Assembly: GCF_042677045.1 (NCBI RefSeq)
Contig: NZ_JBHTIH010000003.1
Coordinates: 372,001 to 436,000, forward strand
Source of the DNA: Lysobacter_K koreensis
GTDB taxonomy: Bacteria; Pseudomonadota; Gammaproteobacteria; Xanthomonadales; Xanthomonadaceae
Direction of reading: 5' to 3'
Length of the DNA: 64,000 nucleotides
Shown here: piece after piece, positions 1 to 9,205 of the stretch
Layout of the letters: every line of letters begins with the position of its first letter
Numbering within the stretch: position 1 is the stretch's first letter
The notes under the pieces: generated by a model
Told to the model about the DNA's origin: nothing
Databases searched by the model: none
What the model saw: the letters and a program-made list of their open reading frames with translations, nothing else
Made by a program: the position numbers and the translations under genes

Positions 1-1
1 C

Positions 2-346
2 TCGATAGTTTCCGACGACGTGATCAGGCGCCCGATCGTCGGGTTCTACCTCAAGGATAGACTGGGCCAGCAGTTGTTTGGCGACAACACCTACCTGACT
101 ACATTTGGCAACGAACGGCCCATGCAGCCAGGGCGACCGATGCGGGCGCGGTTCGAGTTCGAGATGCCGCGCCTTCGCAGCGGCGACTATTTCGTCACCA
201 TCGGCATCGCCGATGGCGACAAGGAAGATCACGTCATCCAGCACTGGATTCATGAGGCGTTGACGTTGCGCTCCGATTGCGTGGAATGGGCTGCCGGTCT
301 CATCGGCCTGCCGATGACCGGCATCCATCTGGAGGAGGTGAAATGA
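2..346 (+). CDS. wzt: O-antigen ABC transporter ATPase Wzt, C-terminal part
   Basis: This is the last 114 codons of a gene that begins before the window, so the nucleotide-binding domain is not visible. The piece matches the beta-sandwich C-terminal domain of Wzt, with the family signature GFYLKDRLGQQLFGDNTY followed by PGRPMRARFEFEMPRLRSGDYFVTIGIADG. In the family this domain binds the modified non-reducing end of the finished O-polysaccharide and licenses export by Wzm/Wzt across the inner membrane. The stop codon overlaps the start of the downstream methyltransferase (ATGA), so the two are probably translationally coupled. The family call is secure; the substrate is not known from this sequence. 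Confidence 0.85.
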   Translation, partial: SIVSDDVIRRPIVGFYLKDRLGQQLFGDNTYLTTFGNERPMQPGRPMRARFEFEMPRLRSGDYFVTIGIADGDKEDHVIQHWIHEALTLRSDCVEWAAGLIGLPMTGIHLEEVK

Positions 347-2085
347 GCGCCCTGTTTCGGATCGAGGAACATCCGATCGTGTTCCTCAGGCCACGGTTGG
401 ACAAACCGTACTCCTGGGCCGGGCACATCCCGTTTGCCTACCTGGTGGTCGAGCTGGCGAAGCCGCGCCGCTTGGTCGAGCTGGGGACCCACTCGGGTAA
501 TTCCTACCTGGCTTTCTGTCAGGCGGTAGCAGAGCTTGGCATCGAAACCGAATGCGTCGCGGTGGACTCGTGGGAAGGCGACGAGCACGCGCAGCTGTAC
601 GGCGAGGCGGTGTATCGCGAACTCAAGGCCTACCACGACCCCCGTTACGGCGCCTTCTCACGCCTGCACCGCAGCTATTTCGACGACGCGGCAGCCGAGT
701 TCGCCGACGGGTCGATCGACCTGCTGCATATCGATGGGCTGCACACCTATGAGGCGGTGCGCCACGATTTTGAAACCTGGTTGCCCAAGCTCAGCGCCAG
801 GGCCTTGGTGTTGTTCCACGACACCGCCGTGCAGGAGCGCGGCTTTGGTGTTGGCAAGTACTTCCAGGAGTTGCGCGAGCATTACCCGGGATTCGCGTTC
901 GAGCACAGCAATGGTTTGGGCGTGTTGGCGGTCGGGGCCGAGCCCCCTCCGGCGTTCCAGCGCTTCATGCAGGCATTCCAGGCCGAGCCGGCGACGATGC
1001 AGAGGTTCTTCAGCGCCATTGCGCCCGACGTCGCCCAGGGTGTCTTCGCCGGCGCTGACTTCGTGCCATCGACGATCGAGTGCCGGCTGTACTACCGCGC
1101 TGCAACCGAGGGATATTCGGAGGAGCGCAGCGTCTCCTACGCCCATTCGGTGGCGGAGGGGCTTGCTCAGCTGCATTTCGGCTTGCCGCCCGGTGCGCAC
1201 CCAGATTGCCTGCGCATCGATCCCGCGCAGATGCCTGGCGTGTTCGGCGTCACCCGCGTATTGCTGCTGGGCGAGAACAACCACGTGCTGCACGAGGTGG
1301 ACGATGCCTCCAGGTACGTTACCGCCATCAACGGCGACGTGCTGCCTGCGCGCGCCCCCAGTTGGGTGCGGTGGGTGGAGTTGGGATCGGATCCGTTCGT
1401 CGAACTACGTGTGGGCGACCTGATCGCTCAGTCGCCAGAGCCAGTCGTCGCGGTGCAAATCACGCTCGACTACGAGGTAGTGCTCACGGATGCGGAGTCG
1501 TTGAAGGCGACCGCAGCGCTGTTCGAGACCAAGCGCGAGGGTCGGGAACGTTCCCTGCAGATTGGCCATGTCATGGGCGTGGTGCAGGACGGGTCGGGCC
1601 GAGCGCTGCAAGCGATTGCCAACGTGACCGGGAAGGTCCAGGTCTTGGAGAACCACTCGACACGGTTGGAAGCGCAACTGCATGCGCTAGCCGCGAGAGT
1701 CGACGCGGTGCAACCGAGCCTCGTTGGCGACATTGATGCGATGCGTGCCGAAATGGGCAGCCAGATCCAGGAGCTGCAAGCGGAATTTCGCCGCCAGTCG
1801 AGTGACAGTGTCGACCAAATACAAAGCCATCACCAGCAACTGCAAGCGGAATTCCGCCGCCAGTCGAGTGACAGTGTCGACCAAATGCAAAGCCATCACC
1901 AGCAACTGCAATCATCAGTCGAGACGCTGGCGGCGCAGGCGCTCTTGCAAGCCCAGGAACGACAGGCGACGACTAGCGACCTGGTGGCGCGGATGAAGCA
2001 GATGGAGGCGGCGCAGGGTCTACTTGTTCGCTGGGCGGAGCGGCGGAGTCTGAGTTATTGGTGGCGGCGCCTGTGGCGACGATAG
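343..2085 (+). CDS. SAM-dependent methyltransferase with long C-terminal coiled coil (possible O-antigen chain terminator)
   Basis: This 580-residue protein starts at the ATG overlapping the wzt stop. Residues about 40-200 form a class I methyltransferase of the Methyltransf_24 type: glycine motif ELGTHSGNS at 46-54, LLHIDGLHTYEAV with Asp131, and LVLFHDTAV. A middle region (about 220-420) has no family I can name. Residues about 427-560 are a Gln/Glu/Arg-rich coiled coil holding a 22-residue unit in tandem (478-499 and 500-521), and the end is basic (WWRRLWRR), suited to membrane contact. Position beside wzt plus methyltransferase plus coiled coil resembles WbdD of E. coli O8/O9a, which caps the chain and measures its length. 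That role is inferred. It could instead be an ordinary sugar O-methyltransferase. Confidence 0.75.
   Translation: MSALFRIEEHPIVFLRPRLDKPYSWAGHIPFAYLVVELAKPRRLVELGTHSGNSYLAFCQAVAELGIETECVAVDSWEGDEHAQLYGEAVYRELKAYHDPRYGAFSRLHRSYFDDAAAEFADGSIDLLHIDGLHTYEAVRHDFETWLPKLSARALVLFHDTAVQERGFGVGKYFQELREHYPGFAFEHSNGLGVLAVGAEPPPAFQRFMQAFQAEPATMQRFFSAIAPDVAQGVFAGADFVPSTIECRLYYRAATEGYSEERSVSYAHSVAEGLAQLHFGLPPGAHPDCLRIDPAQMPGVFGVTRVLLLGENNHVLHEVDDASRYVTAINGDVLPARAPSWVRWVELGSDPFVELRVGDLIAQSPEPVVAVQITLDYEVVLTDAESLKATAALFETKREGRERSLQIGHVMGVVQDGSGRALQAIANVTGKVQVLENHSTRLEAQLHALAARVDAVQPSLVGDIDAMRAEMGSQIQELQAEFRRQSSDSVDQIQSHHQQLQAEFRRQSSDSVDQMQSHHQQLQSSVETLAAQALLQAQERQATTSDLVARMKQMEAAQGLLVRWAERRSLSYWWRRLWRR
1774..1905 (+). 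repeat. 66-bp in-frame tandem duplication in the coiled-coil coding region
   Basis: Copies lie at 1774-1839 and 1840-1905 and differ at two positions, one silent (TTT/TTC) and one changing Ile to Met. Each encodes a 22-residue unit beginning LQAEFRRQSSDSVDQ. Twenty-two residues are two 11-residue helical turns sets, so a coiled coil can absorb the insertion without losing its phase. Confidence 0.95.
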
Positions 2086-2105
2086 AAGGCGAAGGAAGTT
2101 CACGC

Positions 2106-4370
2106 ATGAGTTCTGGTTCGTTGCTATTTGAGGCGCTCGGAAATGTCGAAGAGGTAGCGGACGTCTCCGGATGCCGTTCATGGCGGGCGTTGACCGAAGA
2201 CCCGCAGCTGCTGCTCAGCCAACCGGGCGCCCGCCATCGGGCTTGGCCCGGTGGCTGGTACCTGTTGAAGGTTCGGGCCACGGCTACCAGCGGCGAAATC
2301 CTTGCCCCGTGCCTATACCCGGACTTTGGCACCGGCCGTTCAGAGCTGGAGCGTATCCACCTCCCTGAGCCTGATGCCGAAGGTTGGATCCGGGCCATTG
2401 TTCGCCTGAAGGGCGACGCGACTTCGCTGCGTTTCGACCCGACGATTCGTGCCGCACGCTTCAAGCTCGAGGGCGGCGTAATCCGGAAGCTCCGCCGGGC
2501 GGAGGCACTAGTGCGGATGGCGGCGGCGATCGGGAACAGTCCCCACCAGAAGCCCAGTGAAGGATTCTTCTCGATATTGTTCGATTTCGTGCGGCACGCC
2601 TTCGCCGGCCGTACGCGTGAAGGCGGGGAGCAGATCTACGATCGGTACGTTGTTACCTGCGCGGCGCCGGGCCTGGGCTACGACGAATGGGTCCGCCGCT
2701 TCGACCTGTTGAGGCCGGGTGGGCACGCTGAGCTGCGAAAACAGGCCGATACCCTGGTCCGCAAGCCGCTCATTTCCATCGTGATGCCGGTCTACCAGAC
2801 GCCGGAAGCGTGGTTGCGGCGCTGCATCGATAGCGTCCTGGCCCAGGCCTATCCACACTGGGAACTTTGCATCGCCGATGATGCCTCGCCGGCGCCGCAC
2901 GTGCGCCGCGTGTTACAGGAGTACATGCGCAGGGACGCGCGAATCCGCGTGGTGTTCCGCGATGCCAACGGCCACATCGCCGCGGCTTCGAACTCCGCGC
3001 TGGAGATCGCCAGCGGCGAGTACGTCGCATTGCTCGATCACGACGACGAGCTGCCGCCACATGCGCTGCTGGAGGTCGCCCAAGCGATCCAGGCCAATCC
3101 GGATTGGAAGTTGATCTATTCCGACGAGGACAAGATCGACGAGAAGGGACGCCGCTTCGACCCGTATTTCAAGCCGGATTGGAACTACGAACTCTTCCTG
3201 TCGCAAAACTGTGTATGCCATTTCGGTGTCTACCAAGCCGGGCTTGTTGCGCAGGTCGGTGGATTCCGTGTCGGGCTGGAGGGCAGCCAGGACTGGGACC
3301 TAGCATTGCGCTGCGTCGAGCGGCTGCGACCAGAGGAAATTGGCCACATCCCGAAGATTCTCTACCACTGGCGCGCCATCGCCGGATCCACCGCACTGGG
3401 CGTTGCGCAGAAGGACTACGCGTGCGACGCGGGCTGGCGCGCGGTCAGCGAACACCTGCAGCGTGCGGGCGTGGAGGCGCGGGTGGAAATGGCGGACGGA
3501 GGCTACATGAAGGTGCGGCGGAAACTCCAGGCGCCTGCCCCCAGGGTCAGCCTGCTGATCCCTACCCGCGACAAGGTCGAGCTGCTGCGGATGTGCATTC
3601 AGAGCATCTTGGAAAAAACCGACTATCCGGACTACGAGATCCTCATCGTCGACAATCAGTCCGAAGAACGCGCAACACTGGACTATTTCGCGGAGCTTGC
3701 TTCGCAGCCACGGGTAAAGGTGTTGCGCTATAACGCACCGTTCAACTACTCGGCCATCAATAACTTTGCCGCCGCCGCAGCGACAGGCAGCATCATCGGT
3801 CTGGTGAATAACGATATCGAGGTTATTTCGCCGGACTGGATGACCGAGATGGCCAGCCAGGTTGCACGACCGGAAATCGGGGCCGTGGGCGCGATGCTTT
3901 TGTACCCGGACGACACGATCCAGCATGCAGGTGTCATTCTAGGCATCGGAGGCATCGCCGGCCACGCCTATGCTGGATTGCCGGCGGAGACCCTGGGCGC
4001 TTGTGGCAGGGCGCAGTTGGCACAGGAGATGTCCGCCGTGACGGCTGCTTGCTTGTTCGTGCGCAAGGAGGTGTTCGACGAGGTGGCTGGCTTGGACGAG
4101 AAGCTGTCGGTCGCCTTCAACGATATCGATTTCTGCCTGAGGGTCAGGGCTAGGGGTTATCGCAACCTGTGGACCCCGTACGTCCGGCTCTATCATCACG
4201 AATCGGCTTCGCGCGGTTACGAAGACACGCCGGCGAAGATCGCGCGATTCCAGGGCGAGATGGACTTCATGCGTTCGCGTTGGGGTGAATCTTTGTTGCG
4301 CGACCCCGCCTACAATCCAAACCTCTCGCTGGATACGTGCCATTTCGATCTGGCGTTTCCACCGCGATAG
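2106..4370 (+). CDS. Two-domain GT2 glycosyltransferase
   Basis: This 754-residue protein starts at the ATG behind the purine-rich site AAGGCGAAGGAAG, 20 bases after the preceding stop. After a leader region of about 220 residues come two GT-A folds. The first begins ISIVMPVYQTPEAWLRRCI (from about 223) with ADDAS and DHDDE (311-315). The second begins VSLLIPTRDKVELL (from about 481) with IVDNQS, NND (568-570) and a FNDIDFCLR acceptor motif. Both therefore keep the acidic nucleotide-sugar site. Such twin GT2 enzymes add two successive sugars in rhamnan or O-antigen synthesis on the cytoplasmic membrane face. No transmembrane helix is evident. Linkage and donor cannot be read from the sequence. 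Confidence 0.88.
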   Translation: MSSGSLLFEALGNVEEVADVSGCRSWRALTEDPQLLLSQPGARHRAWPGGWYLLKVRATATSGEILAPCLYPDFGTGRSELERIHLPEPDAEGWIRAIVRLKGDATSLRFDPTIRAARFKLEGGVIRKLRRAEALVRMAAAIGNSPHQKPSEGFFSILFDFVRHAFAGRTREGGEQIYDRYVVTCAAPGLGYDEWVRRFDLLRPGGHAELRKQADTLVRKPLISIVMPVYQTPEAWLRRCIDSVLAQAYPHWELCIADDASPAPHVRRVLQEYMRRDARIRVVFRDANGHIAAASNSALEIASGEYVALLDHDDELPPHALLEVAQAIQANPDWKLIYSDEDKIDEKGRRFDPYFKPDWNYELFLSQNCVCHFGVYQAGLVAQVGGFRVGLEGSQDWDLALRCVERLRPEEIGHIPKILYHWRAIAGSTALGVAQKDYACDAGWRAVSEHLQRAGVEARVEMADGGYMKVRRKLQAPAPRVSLLIPTRDKVELLRMCIQSILEKTDYPDYEILIVDNQSEERATLDYFAELASQPRVKVLRYNAPFNYSAINNFAAAAATGSIIGLVNNDIEVISPDWMTEMASQVARPEIGAVGAMLLYPDDTIQHAGVILGIGGIAGHAYAGLPAETLGACGRAQLAQEMSAVTAACLFVRKEVFDEVAGLDEKLSVAFNDIDFCLRVRARGYRNLWTPYVRLYHHESASRGYEDTPAKIARFQGEMDFMRSRWGESLLRDPAYNPNLSLDTCHFDLAFPPR

Positions 4371-4515
4371 AACAACGCTGATCGACGCTGCGGCCCCGTC
4401 GTCGGGCTCGACGCTGGTGGACGCGCAACTGGACGAGCGGGCAAGACGTCGACTGTAAGCCACCCACGTGTGGATTCCCCTGGTTTTTCCTTCCTCCCTC
4501 TGGAAAATGATGAAC

Positions 4516-5085
4516 ATGAGCAAGCACATCACTAAAGTCTCCCTGGTATTGATGGCGATCGGTCTTGCCGCTGGCTGCGGCAAGCAGGAAGTGCCGGCCA
4601 CCGAGGCCGCCATGGCGCCCACAGCGATCGAAAACGCCGCGACCGCACCGGCTGAAACGGCGGCCCCGGTCGCGGGCGCCCTGGCGCTGGTGGATTACGA
4701 TGCCTCGGCGGCGCCGGTGCCGGTGGCGGGTGGCAACTGCGCGCTTGACGCGATCAATGGCGGTGCCGTTGCAGGTGCATCGGCCAAGGTCGGCTCCGAG
4801 GTGTTGTTCGGCGGCTGGATCGCCGACGCGAGCAACCAGGTGCCGACGGAAGCGCGCCTCGTCCTTAAGGGTGTGGATAAGGCCTATTCCGTGCCGTTGG
4901 TGGCGGGCGCCGAGCGCCCGGACGTCGCGACCGCGCTCGAAGCCGAATCGCTCAAGCTTGCCGGCTATAACGTCCTCGCCAAGCTGGACGTCGCGCCAGG
5001 CAGCTACGAGCTTTCGATTGTCCACGGTCCTGCGAATGCGGCGGCGTCCTGCTCGCTGAATGCGTCGCTGGCGGTTAACAACTGA
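4516..5085 (+). CDS. Small putative lipoprotein of unknown function
   Basis: The protein begins MSKHITKVSLVLMAIGLAAGC, a lipoprotein signal with lipobox LAAGC and Cys21 as the lipidated residue. Two upstream in-frame ATGs (4507, 4510) exist; 4516 is preferred because GGAA lies about 10 bases before it. After an Ala/Pro/Thr-rich linker, residues about 75-189 look like one compact beta-rich domain (VLFGGWIADAS, ARLVLKGVDKAYSVPL, VAPGSYELSIVHG) with a cysteine near each end of it. That pattern suits a periplasmic or outer-membrane anchored sugar-binding or accessory domain. I do not recognise the family. Lying inside the O-antigen locus, it may serve polysaccharide modification or display. Confidence 0.7.
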   Translation: MSKHITKVSLVLMAIGLAAGCGKQEVPATEAAMAPTAIENAATAPAETAAPVAGALALVDYDASAAPVPVAGGNCALDAINGGAVAGASAKVGSEVLFGGWIADASNQVPTEARLVLKGVDKAYSVPLVAGAERPDVATALEAESLKLAGYNVLAKLDVAPGSYELSIVHGPANAAASCSLNASLAVNN

Positions 5086-5360
5086 TCGAAGCGCGTACTG
5101 GCAGACGCCGGTACCGTGTCCATCAGCCCTGTAACCAATGCCGCGTTCGGTGGTTTTCGGCAACCTGTCGTGGGGCCACCGTGCGCCGTCGCTAGCGGCG
5201 CCGTCCGGCCAGCGAACGCGGTTCGCACGCACGGCACAAACTAACAATCGGCGAGCTTCGCAGGTCTCCATCCGGATGCCGTATCTGAGCAGGCCGACGG
5301 ATGATCCCTGGGCCGCCGCACACCACGACAGCGTTCCCTATCTTTGATGGACCGGTTTTG

Positions 5361-8012
5361 ATGAACTCCGAGCTGCCCCCCGGCCATGCCCGCTTGCAGA
5401 CTCGTCTGCTTCCCGACAGCCGTTGGCTTCGTGCCAGCCTGGCCGTCCTGTTCGCACTGGCGATGCTGCGACTGTTTGGCTGGGGCAATCCTGTTGTCGA
5501 AGTGCTGGTGGAAATCCGGTCGCAAGCGGGTGCCGACGGGGAGATTTTTTTCGCAAGGGCCGGCGAGGGATATCACCCCGACCGGCGTGTGGCGTTTTCC
5601 ATCAATCCCGATGGACGCTGGCATGCCTACCGCGTTGAGATTCCAGAACACCGTGGCCTGGACCGGATCCGTATCGACCCTGGCAGCGCATCGGGCATTG
5701 TCGAAATACGTCGGATCGGTGTCGAGGCGACCGGGCATTCCACTGGCCTTGCAGGCAGTCAGCTATCCGCTGCCATGGGAGTGCCCAACGCAATGCGCGC
5801 CGAGGCGGGCATCGAGGCACAGGTCCGTTTCGTAGCGACCGCCCCCGATCCGTTCGTGGACTTCAAGCTCCCCGAGGGCGCGGGTGTTCCCGCACAGGAC
5901 GCGCAACTCGTACGCTGGGTGACCGCGGCGTTTGCCGCGCTGCTGCTGTGGCTATTGCTGGCCGAGCTCGCTTGGCCGCTGCTCGCGCGTCGGCTTGCGC
6001 CCCACCTGCGCATGCCGAAAGTGCTGGATCGGTGGGCGGCCCGGGTTAGCGATTCCGGCGTCTTGGTCGTGCCTCCGCAAGCGCTCGCGCTGGTCGCCGT
6101 GGCACTGTGCGGCGCGACGCTCTACATCGCATTGAACCTGCATCAGTCGTCGATCGGTGTCTGGGAGGAACTCTACCCCGCGAAGCCAGTTGAGCAACTG
6201 GTCGACCTCGGCATCCCCAAGCGCATCCGTTCGGACGAATGGAACACGCAGGCGCCCTGGGTGCTGGGCCAGGTTGCAGAGGGCAAGGCCGACCACAACG
6301 CCAGCATCGGCGGCGAAGCAGCTCCGTTGCTGGCGTCGGTGCCGGTCGCGAACCCCTCGGCGATCGCGCAGGCGAAATTCTACGGTTTCTACCTGTTCGA
6401 TTCCGAAACCGGCTTCTCGTGGTGGTGGGCCTACAAGACTTTCGGCCTGGGACTGGCGTTCTTCTGGCTGTTCCTGCTGTTGACGCGCGGCAATGTATCC
6501 GCCTCGGTGCTGGGCACCGTGTGGGTCTATGGGTCGTCCTTCACCCAGTGGTGGCTTTCGAGTCATCTGCCTGAATTGCTGATCGCGTTCGCCTTGGCCA
6601 CCATTGGCGGCATCTACCTGTTGTTCGCTCGTCGCCGAGTCATGGTTGGCGTGGGCGCCGCACTGGTTACCTATGCCGTCCTCAATCTGTTGCTGCACCT
6701 GTACCCGCCATTCATCGTGCCCCTGGCGTACCTGGGAATGGCGATCCTTGCGGGCCTGATGCTGGAGCCCGATCGCGTGGCGCTTGTGCGGGAGGGGCTG
6801 CGATGGCGCGTGCTGTGCCTGGGCGCCGCCATGCTGGTGGTGGGCCTGATTGGCGGCAACTACCTGATCGAAGCCATGCCCTCGATCGAGGCGATGGCCA
6901 ATACAAGCTATCCCGGACGTCGCATCTCCGCGGGCGGCGATTTTCCGCTGGTGCGACTGCTGTACGGCTACTTCGAGGTGTTCCGCATCGGTGAACACAG
7001 CTTGCCGCTGCCGCCGACCAATGCCTCGGAAGCCAGCAGCTTTATCGTTCTGGTTCCCCTGCTTCTGCTGGCGATGCCCTTCGCGGCCTTGGCGCGACGC
7101 AAGAACGCCTTGCTGGGTGCTCTTGCCATCTACTGTCTGGTGCTGGGCCTGTGGATCAGCGTACCGATGCCGCGGGTTGTCGAAGCGGCGATGCAGGCCT
7201 TGGGTTGGTCGTGGTCGCCTCCATTGCGCTCGGTGCTCGGCCTGGGCATCGGCTCGATCATTGCCGTAACGGTCCTGTTCGCGCGGATCCACGATGGCAC
7301 GCTTGAAGTCCGCCCAGTTGCCGCACGGTGGATGGTGCCTGTCCTGGTGTTGTCATGCCTGCTGTTGTTCGGCTGGGCCTTGCATGGCGTGGACCCGGTG
7401 TTCTTCCGGTCCAAGGTCGTGCTGGTCGCATCGGTGGCCGTAGCGACCATGGCGGCGGGTATCGTCCTCGGGCGCGCGGGACTGTTCGCGGCCGGGTTGG
7501 CCGTGGCGGTTGCGCCAGCGTTGCTGGTCAACCCGTTGGTCAGCGGTCTGTCAGCGATCCAGGACAAGCCAATCCTGCTGGCGGCGAAACGTCAGGGCGA
7601 CGCGGCCGGCGACCGCTGGGCCGTGGTGGGGGATTTTGTCTTTTCGCAGGGGCTCAAGGCGCAAGGCCTGGAAGTGGTCACTGGGTCGCAGTTAATCCCC
7701 AACCATCGGACCGCACAGCTGCTGGATCCGCACGGACAATACAAGAACATCTGGAACCGCTATGCGCACGTCGCACTGCGCTCCGATCCCGGCCGAGCCA
7801 ATCCGGTGTACGAATTGCTCACTCCCGACCTCTATATGGTTGGTATGGATATCTGTGGTCCCGACGTGCGTCGGCTGGGCGTAACGCGTATCGCGTACAC
7901 GACCGCCGTACCCGCTACCGATCTGCGATGCCTGACGCCATTGGATGCCCCGACCGACAGTGGCGTGCGCCTGTTCCGCCTTACTCCCCTCGTTTCGACC
8001 GCATCCCCATGA
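5361..8012 (+). CDS. Large polytopic membrane protein, possible GT-C type glycosyltransferase
   Basis: This 883-residue protein has one N-terminal helix, a periplasmic beta-rich domain (about residues 45-175), then around ten to twelve further hydrophobic segments, and a soluble C-terminal domain of about 140 residues. An extracytoplasmic loop carries IRSDEWNTQAPW, an acidic motif typical of large uncharacterised membrane proteins in O-antigen loci that resemble GT-C enzymes. A start at 5301 would add 20 residues that do not look like membrane protein; the ATG at 5361 is preferred. It overlaps the next glycosyltransferase by four bases (ATGA). GT-C enzymes use polyprenyl-phosphate sugars in the periplasm, so O-antigen side-branch addition is a reasonable guess, but no family assignment is certain. 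Confidence 0.72.
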   Translation: MNSELPPGHARLQTRLLPDSRWLRASLAVLFALAMLRLFGWGNPVVEVLVEIRSQAGADGEIFFARAGEGYHPDRRVAFSINPDGRWHAYRVEIPEHRGLDRIRIDPGSASGIVEIRRIGVEATGHSTGLAGSQLSAAMGVPNAMRAEAGIEAQVRFVATAPDPFVDFKLPEGAGVPAQDAQLVRWVTAAFAALLLWLLLAELAWPLLARRLAPHLRMPKVLDRWAARVSDSGVLVVPPQALALVAVALCGATLYIALNLHQSSIGVWEELYPAKPVEQLVDLGIPKRIRSDEWNTQAPWVLGQVAEGKADHNASIGGEAAPLLASVPVANPSAIAQAKFYGFYLFDSETGFSWWWAYKTFGLGLAFFWLFLLLTRGNVSASVLGTVWVYGSSFTQWWLSSHLPELLIAFALATIGGIYLLFARRRVMVGVGAALVTYAVLNLLLHLYPPFIVPLAYLGMAILAGLMLEPDRVALVREGLRWRVLCLGAAMLVVGLIGGNYLIEAMPSIEAMANTSYPGRRISAGGDFPLVRLLYGYFEVFRIGEHSLPLPPTNASEASSFIVLVPLLLLAMPFAALARRKNALLGALAIYCLVLGLWISVPMPRVVEAAMQALGWSWSPPLRSVLGLGIGSIIAVTVLFARIHDGTLEVRPVAARWMVPVLVLSCLLLFGWALHGVDPVFFRSKVVLVASVAVATMAAGIVLGRAGLFAAGLAVAVAPALLVNPLVSGLSAIQDKPILLAAKRQGDAAGDRWAVVGDFVFSQGLKAQGLEVVTGSQLIPNHRTAQLLDPHGQYKNIWNRYAHVALRSDPGRANPVYELLTPDLYMVGMDICGPDVRRLGVTRIAYTTAVPATDLRCLTPLDAPTDSGVRLFRLTPLVSTASP

Positions 8013-9205
8013 AGATCCTGTGGTGCCACGAGGTCAGCTACCTCGACAAGCCCGTTTACGAGTACCAGGACTTTCCTGAGCGGCTCGCCGCAAGAGGCCA
8101 CGAAGTCGAGGTGATCGACTTCAGCGAAGCCGGTCCGGTCATTGCCGGCAGCGTGCCGGTAAGCCGGACCGGTGAGGGGATGGTATTGCTTACCGCGATT
8201 CCGCATGGCAACCGACCCGGTGTGAAATACATCGAGGGACGGGCACGCTTCCGGCGCATGCTCATCGAGCGCCTGCGTCGCGGCGACATCGATGCCGTGT
8301 TCGTGTACTCGGTCTTCATCAACGGCACCCAGGCGGTTCGGCTCAGCCGCAAGTTCGGCGTGCCGGTGGTGTACCGGGTGCTCGATGCCTACCACCGGTT
8401 GCGCCCGGGCTCGCTGACGCGGGCGATCCTGCGCCTCGGGGAACGCTTTATCTACCGCCGTGCCGACCGCGTGCTGGTGACCAACGAGCAGATGGGCACC
8501 TACGTCTCGCAGATTGCCGGCACGGACGTATCCGCGCGCACGGCCGTGGTCGACCACGGCGTCGACAGCGTCCACTTCGCCCCGCGCGCGCCCGATCGCG
8601 AACTCATGGCGCGCTATGGCATTGCCGATCGCGACACCGTGGCGCTGTTCCTGGGAACGACCTACGCTTTCAGCGGCTTGGTCAACCTGGTGCGGCGGAT
8701 GCCAATCGCGTTGCAACAATGCCCGTCGCTCAAGTTGGTCATAGTTGGCGGCGGCGAGCAGGATCGTGAACTCGCCACGCTCGTTGACGAACTCGGCCTC
8801 GCCGGACGCGTGGTGTTGACGGGCATGGTCCCGTACCAGGAGGTGCCGCGCTATCTGTCGCTGGCGACGCTAGCGCTCAATCCGTTCGAGCTCAACGACA
8901 TCACCCGCGACATCATTCCGATCAAGATCCTCCAGTATCAGGCGGCCGCGCTGCCGGTGCTTTCCACGCCGTTGCCCGACCTGGCGCGCAAGCACCGCCC
9001 CGGGATTTCCGGCGTCGAGTACAGCGACTCGGATGATCCGGACATGTTCCTGTCCAGGATGACAGAGCTCCTGAGTGATGCCGAAAGCTTGCGCAATATA
9101 GGCCAGCGCGGGCTTCACTTCGTCAACGGCAATTTTTCCGTCGAACGTGCAGTGGACTGCATCGAAGCGACCTTCACTCAACTCCAGGAACACATCGTCC
9201 CATGA
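8009..9205 (+). CDS. GT4 family glycosyltransferase
   Basis: The 398-residue protein starts MKILWCHEVSYLDKP, with a GT-B fold. The C-terminal half carries GT4 features: FLGTTYAFSGLVNLV, LVIVGGGEQDRELATLV, GMVPYQEVPRYLSLA and the donor-binding stretch PIKILQYQAAALPVLSTP, where the Glu-x7-Glu pattern is partly replaced (NDITRDIIPIK). VVDHGVDSVHFAP is the usual linker motif. It should transfer a sugar from a nucleotide donor to the lipid-linked O-antigen intermediate in the cytoplasm. Its ATG overlaps the stop of the large membrane protein, and its own stop overlaps the start of the small membrane protein, so the three are coupled in translation. Confidence 0.88.
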   Translation: MKILWCHEVSYLDKPVYEYQDFPERLAARGHEVEVIDFSEAGPVIAGSVPVSRTGEGMVLLTAIPHGNRPGVKYIEGRARFRRMLIERLRRGDIDAVFVYSVFINGTQAVRLSRKFGVPVVYRVLDAYHRLRPGSLTRAILRLGERFIYRRADRVLVTNEQMGTYVSQIAGTDVSARTAVVDHGVDSVHFAPRAPDRELMARYGIADRDTVALFLGTTYAFSGLVNLVRRMPIALQQCPSLKLVIVGGGEQDRELATLVDELGLAGRVVLTGMVPYQEVPRYLSLATLALNPFELNDITRDIIPIKILQYQAAALPVLSTPLPDLARKHRPGISGVEYSDSDDPDMFLSRMTELLSDAESLRNIGQRGLHFVNGNFSVERAVDCIEATFTQLQEHIVP

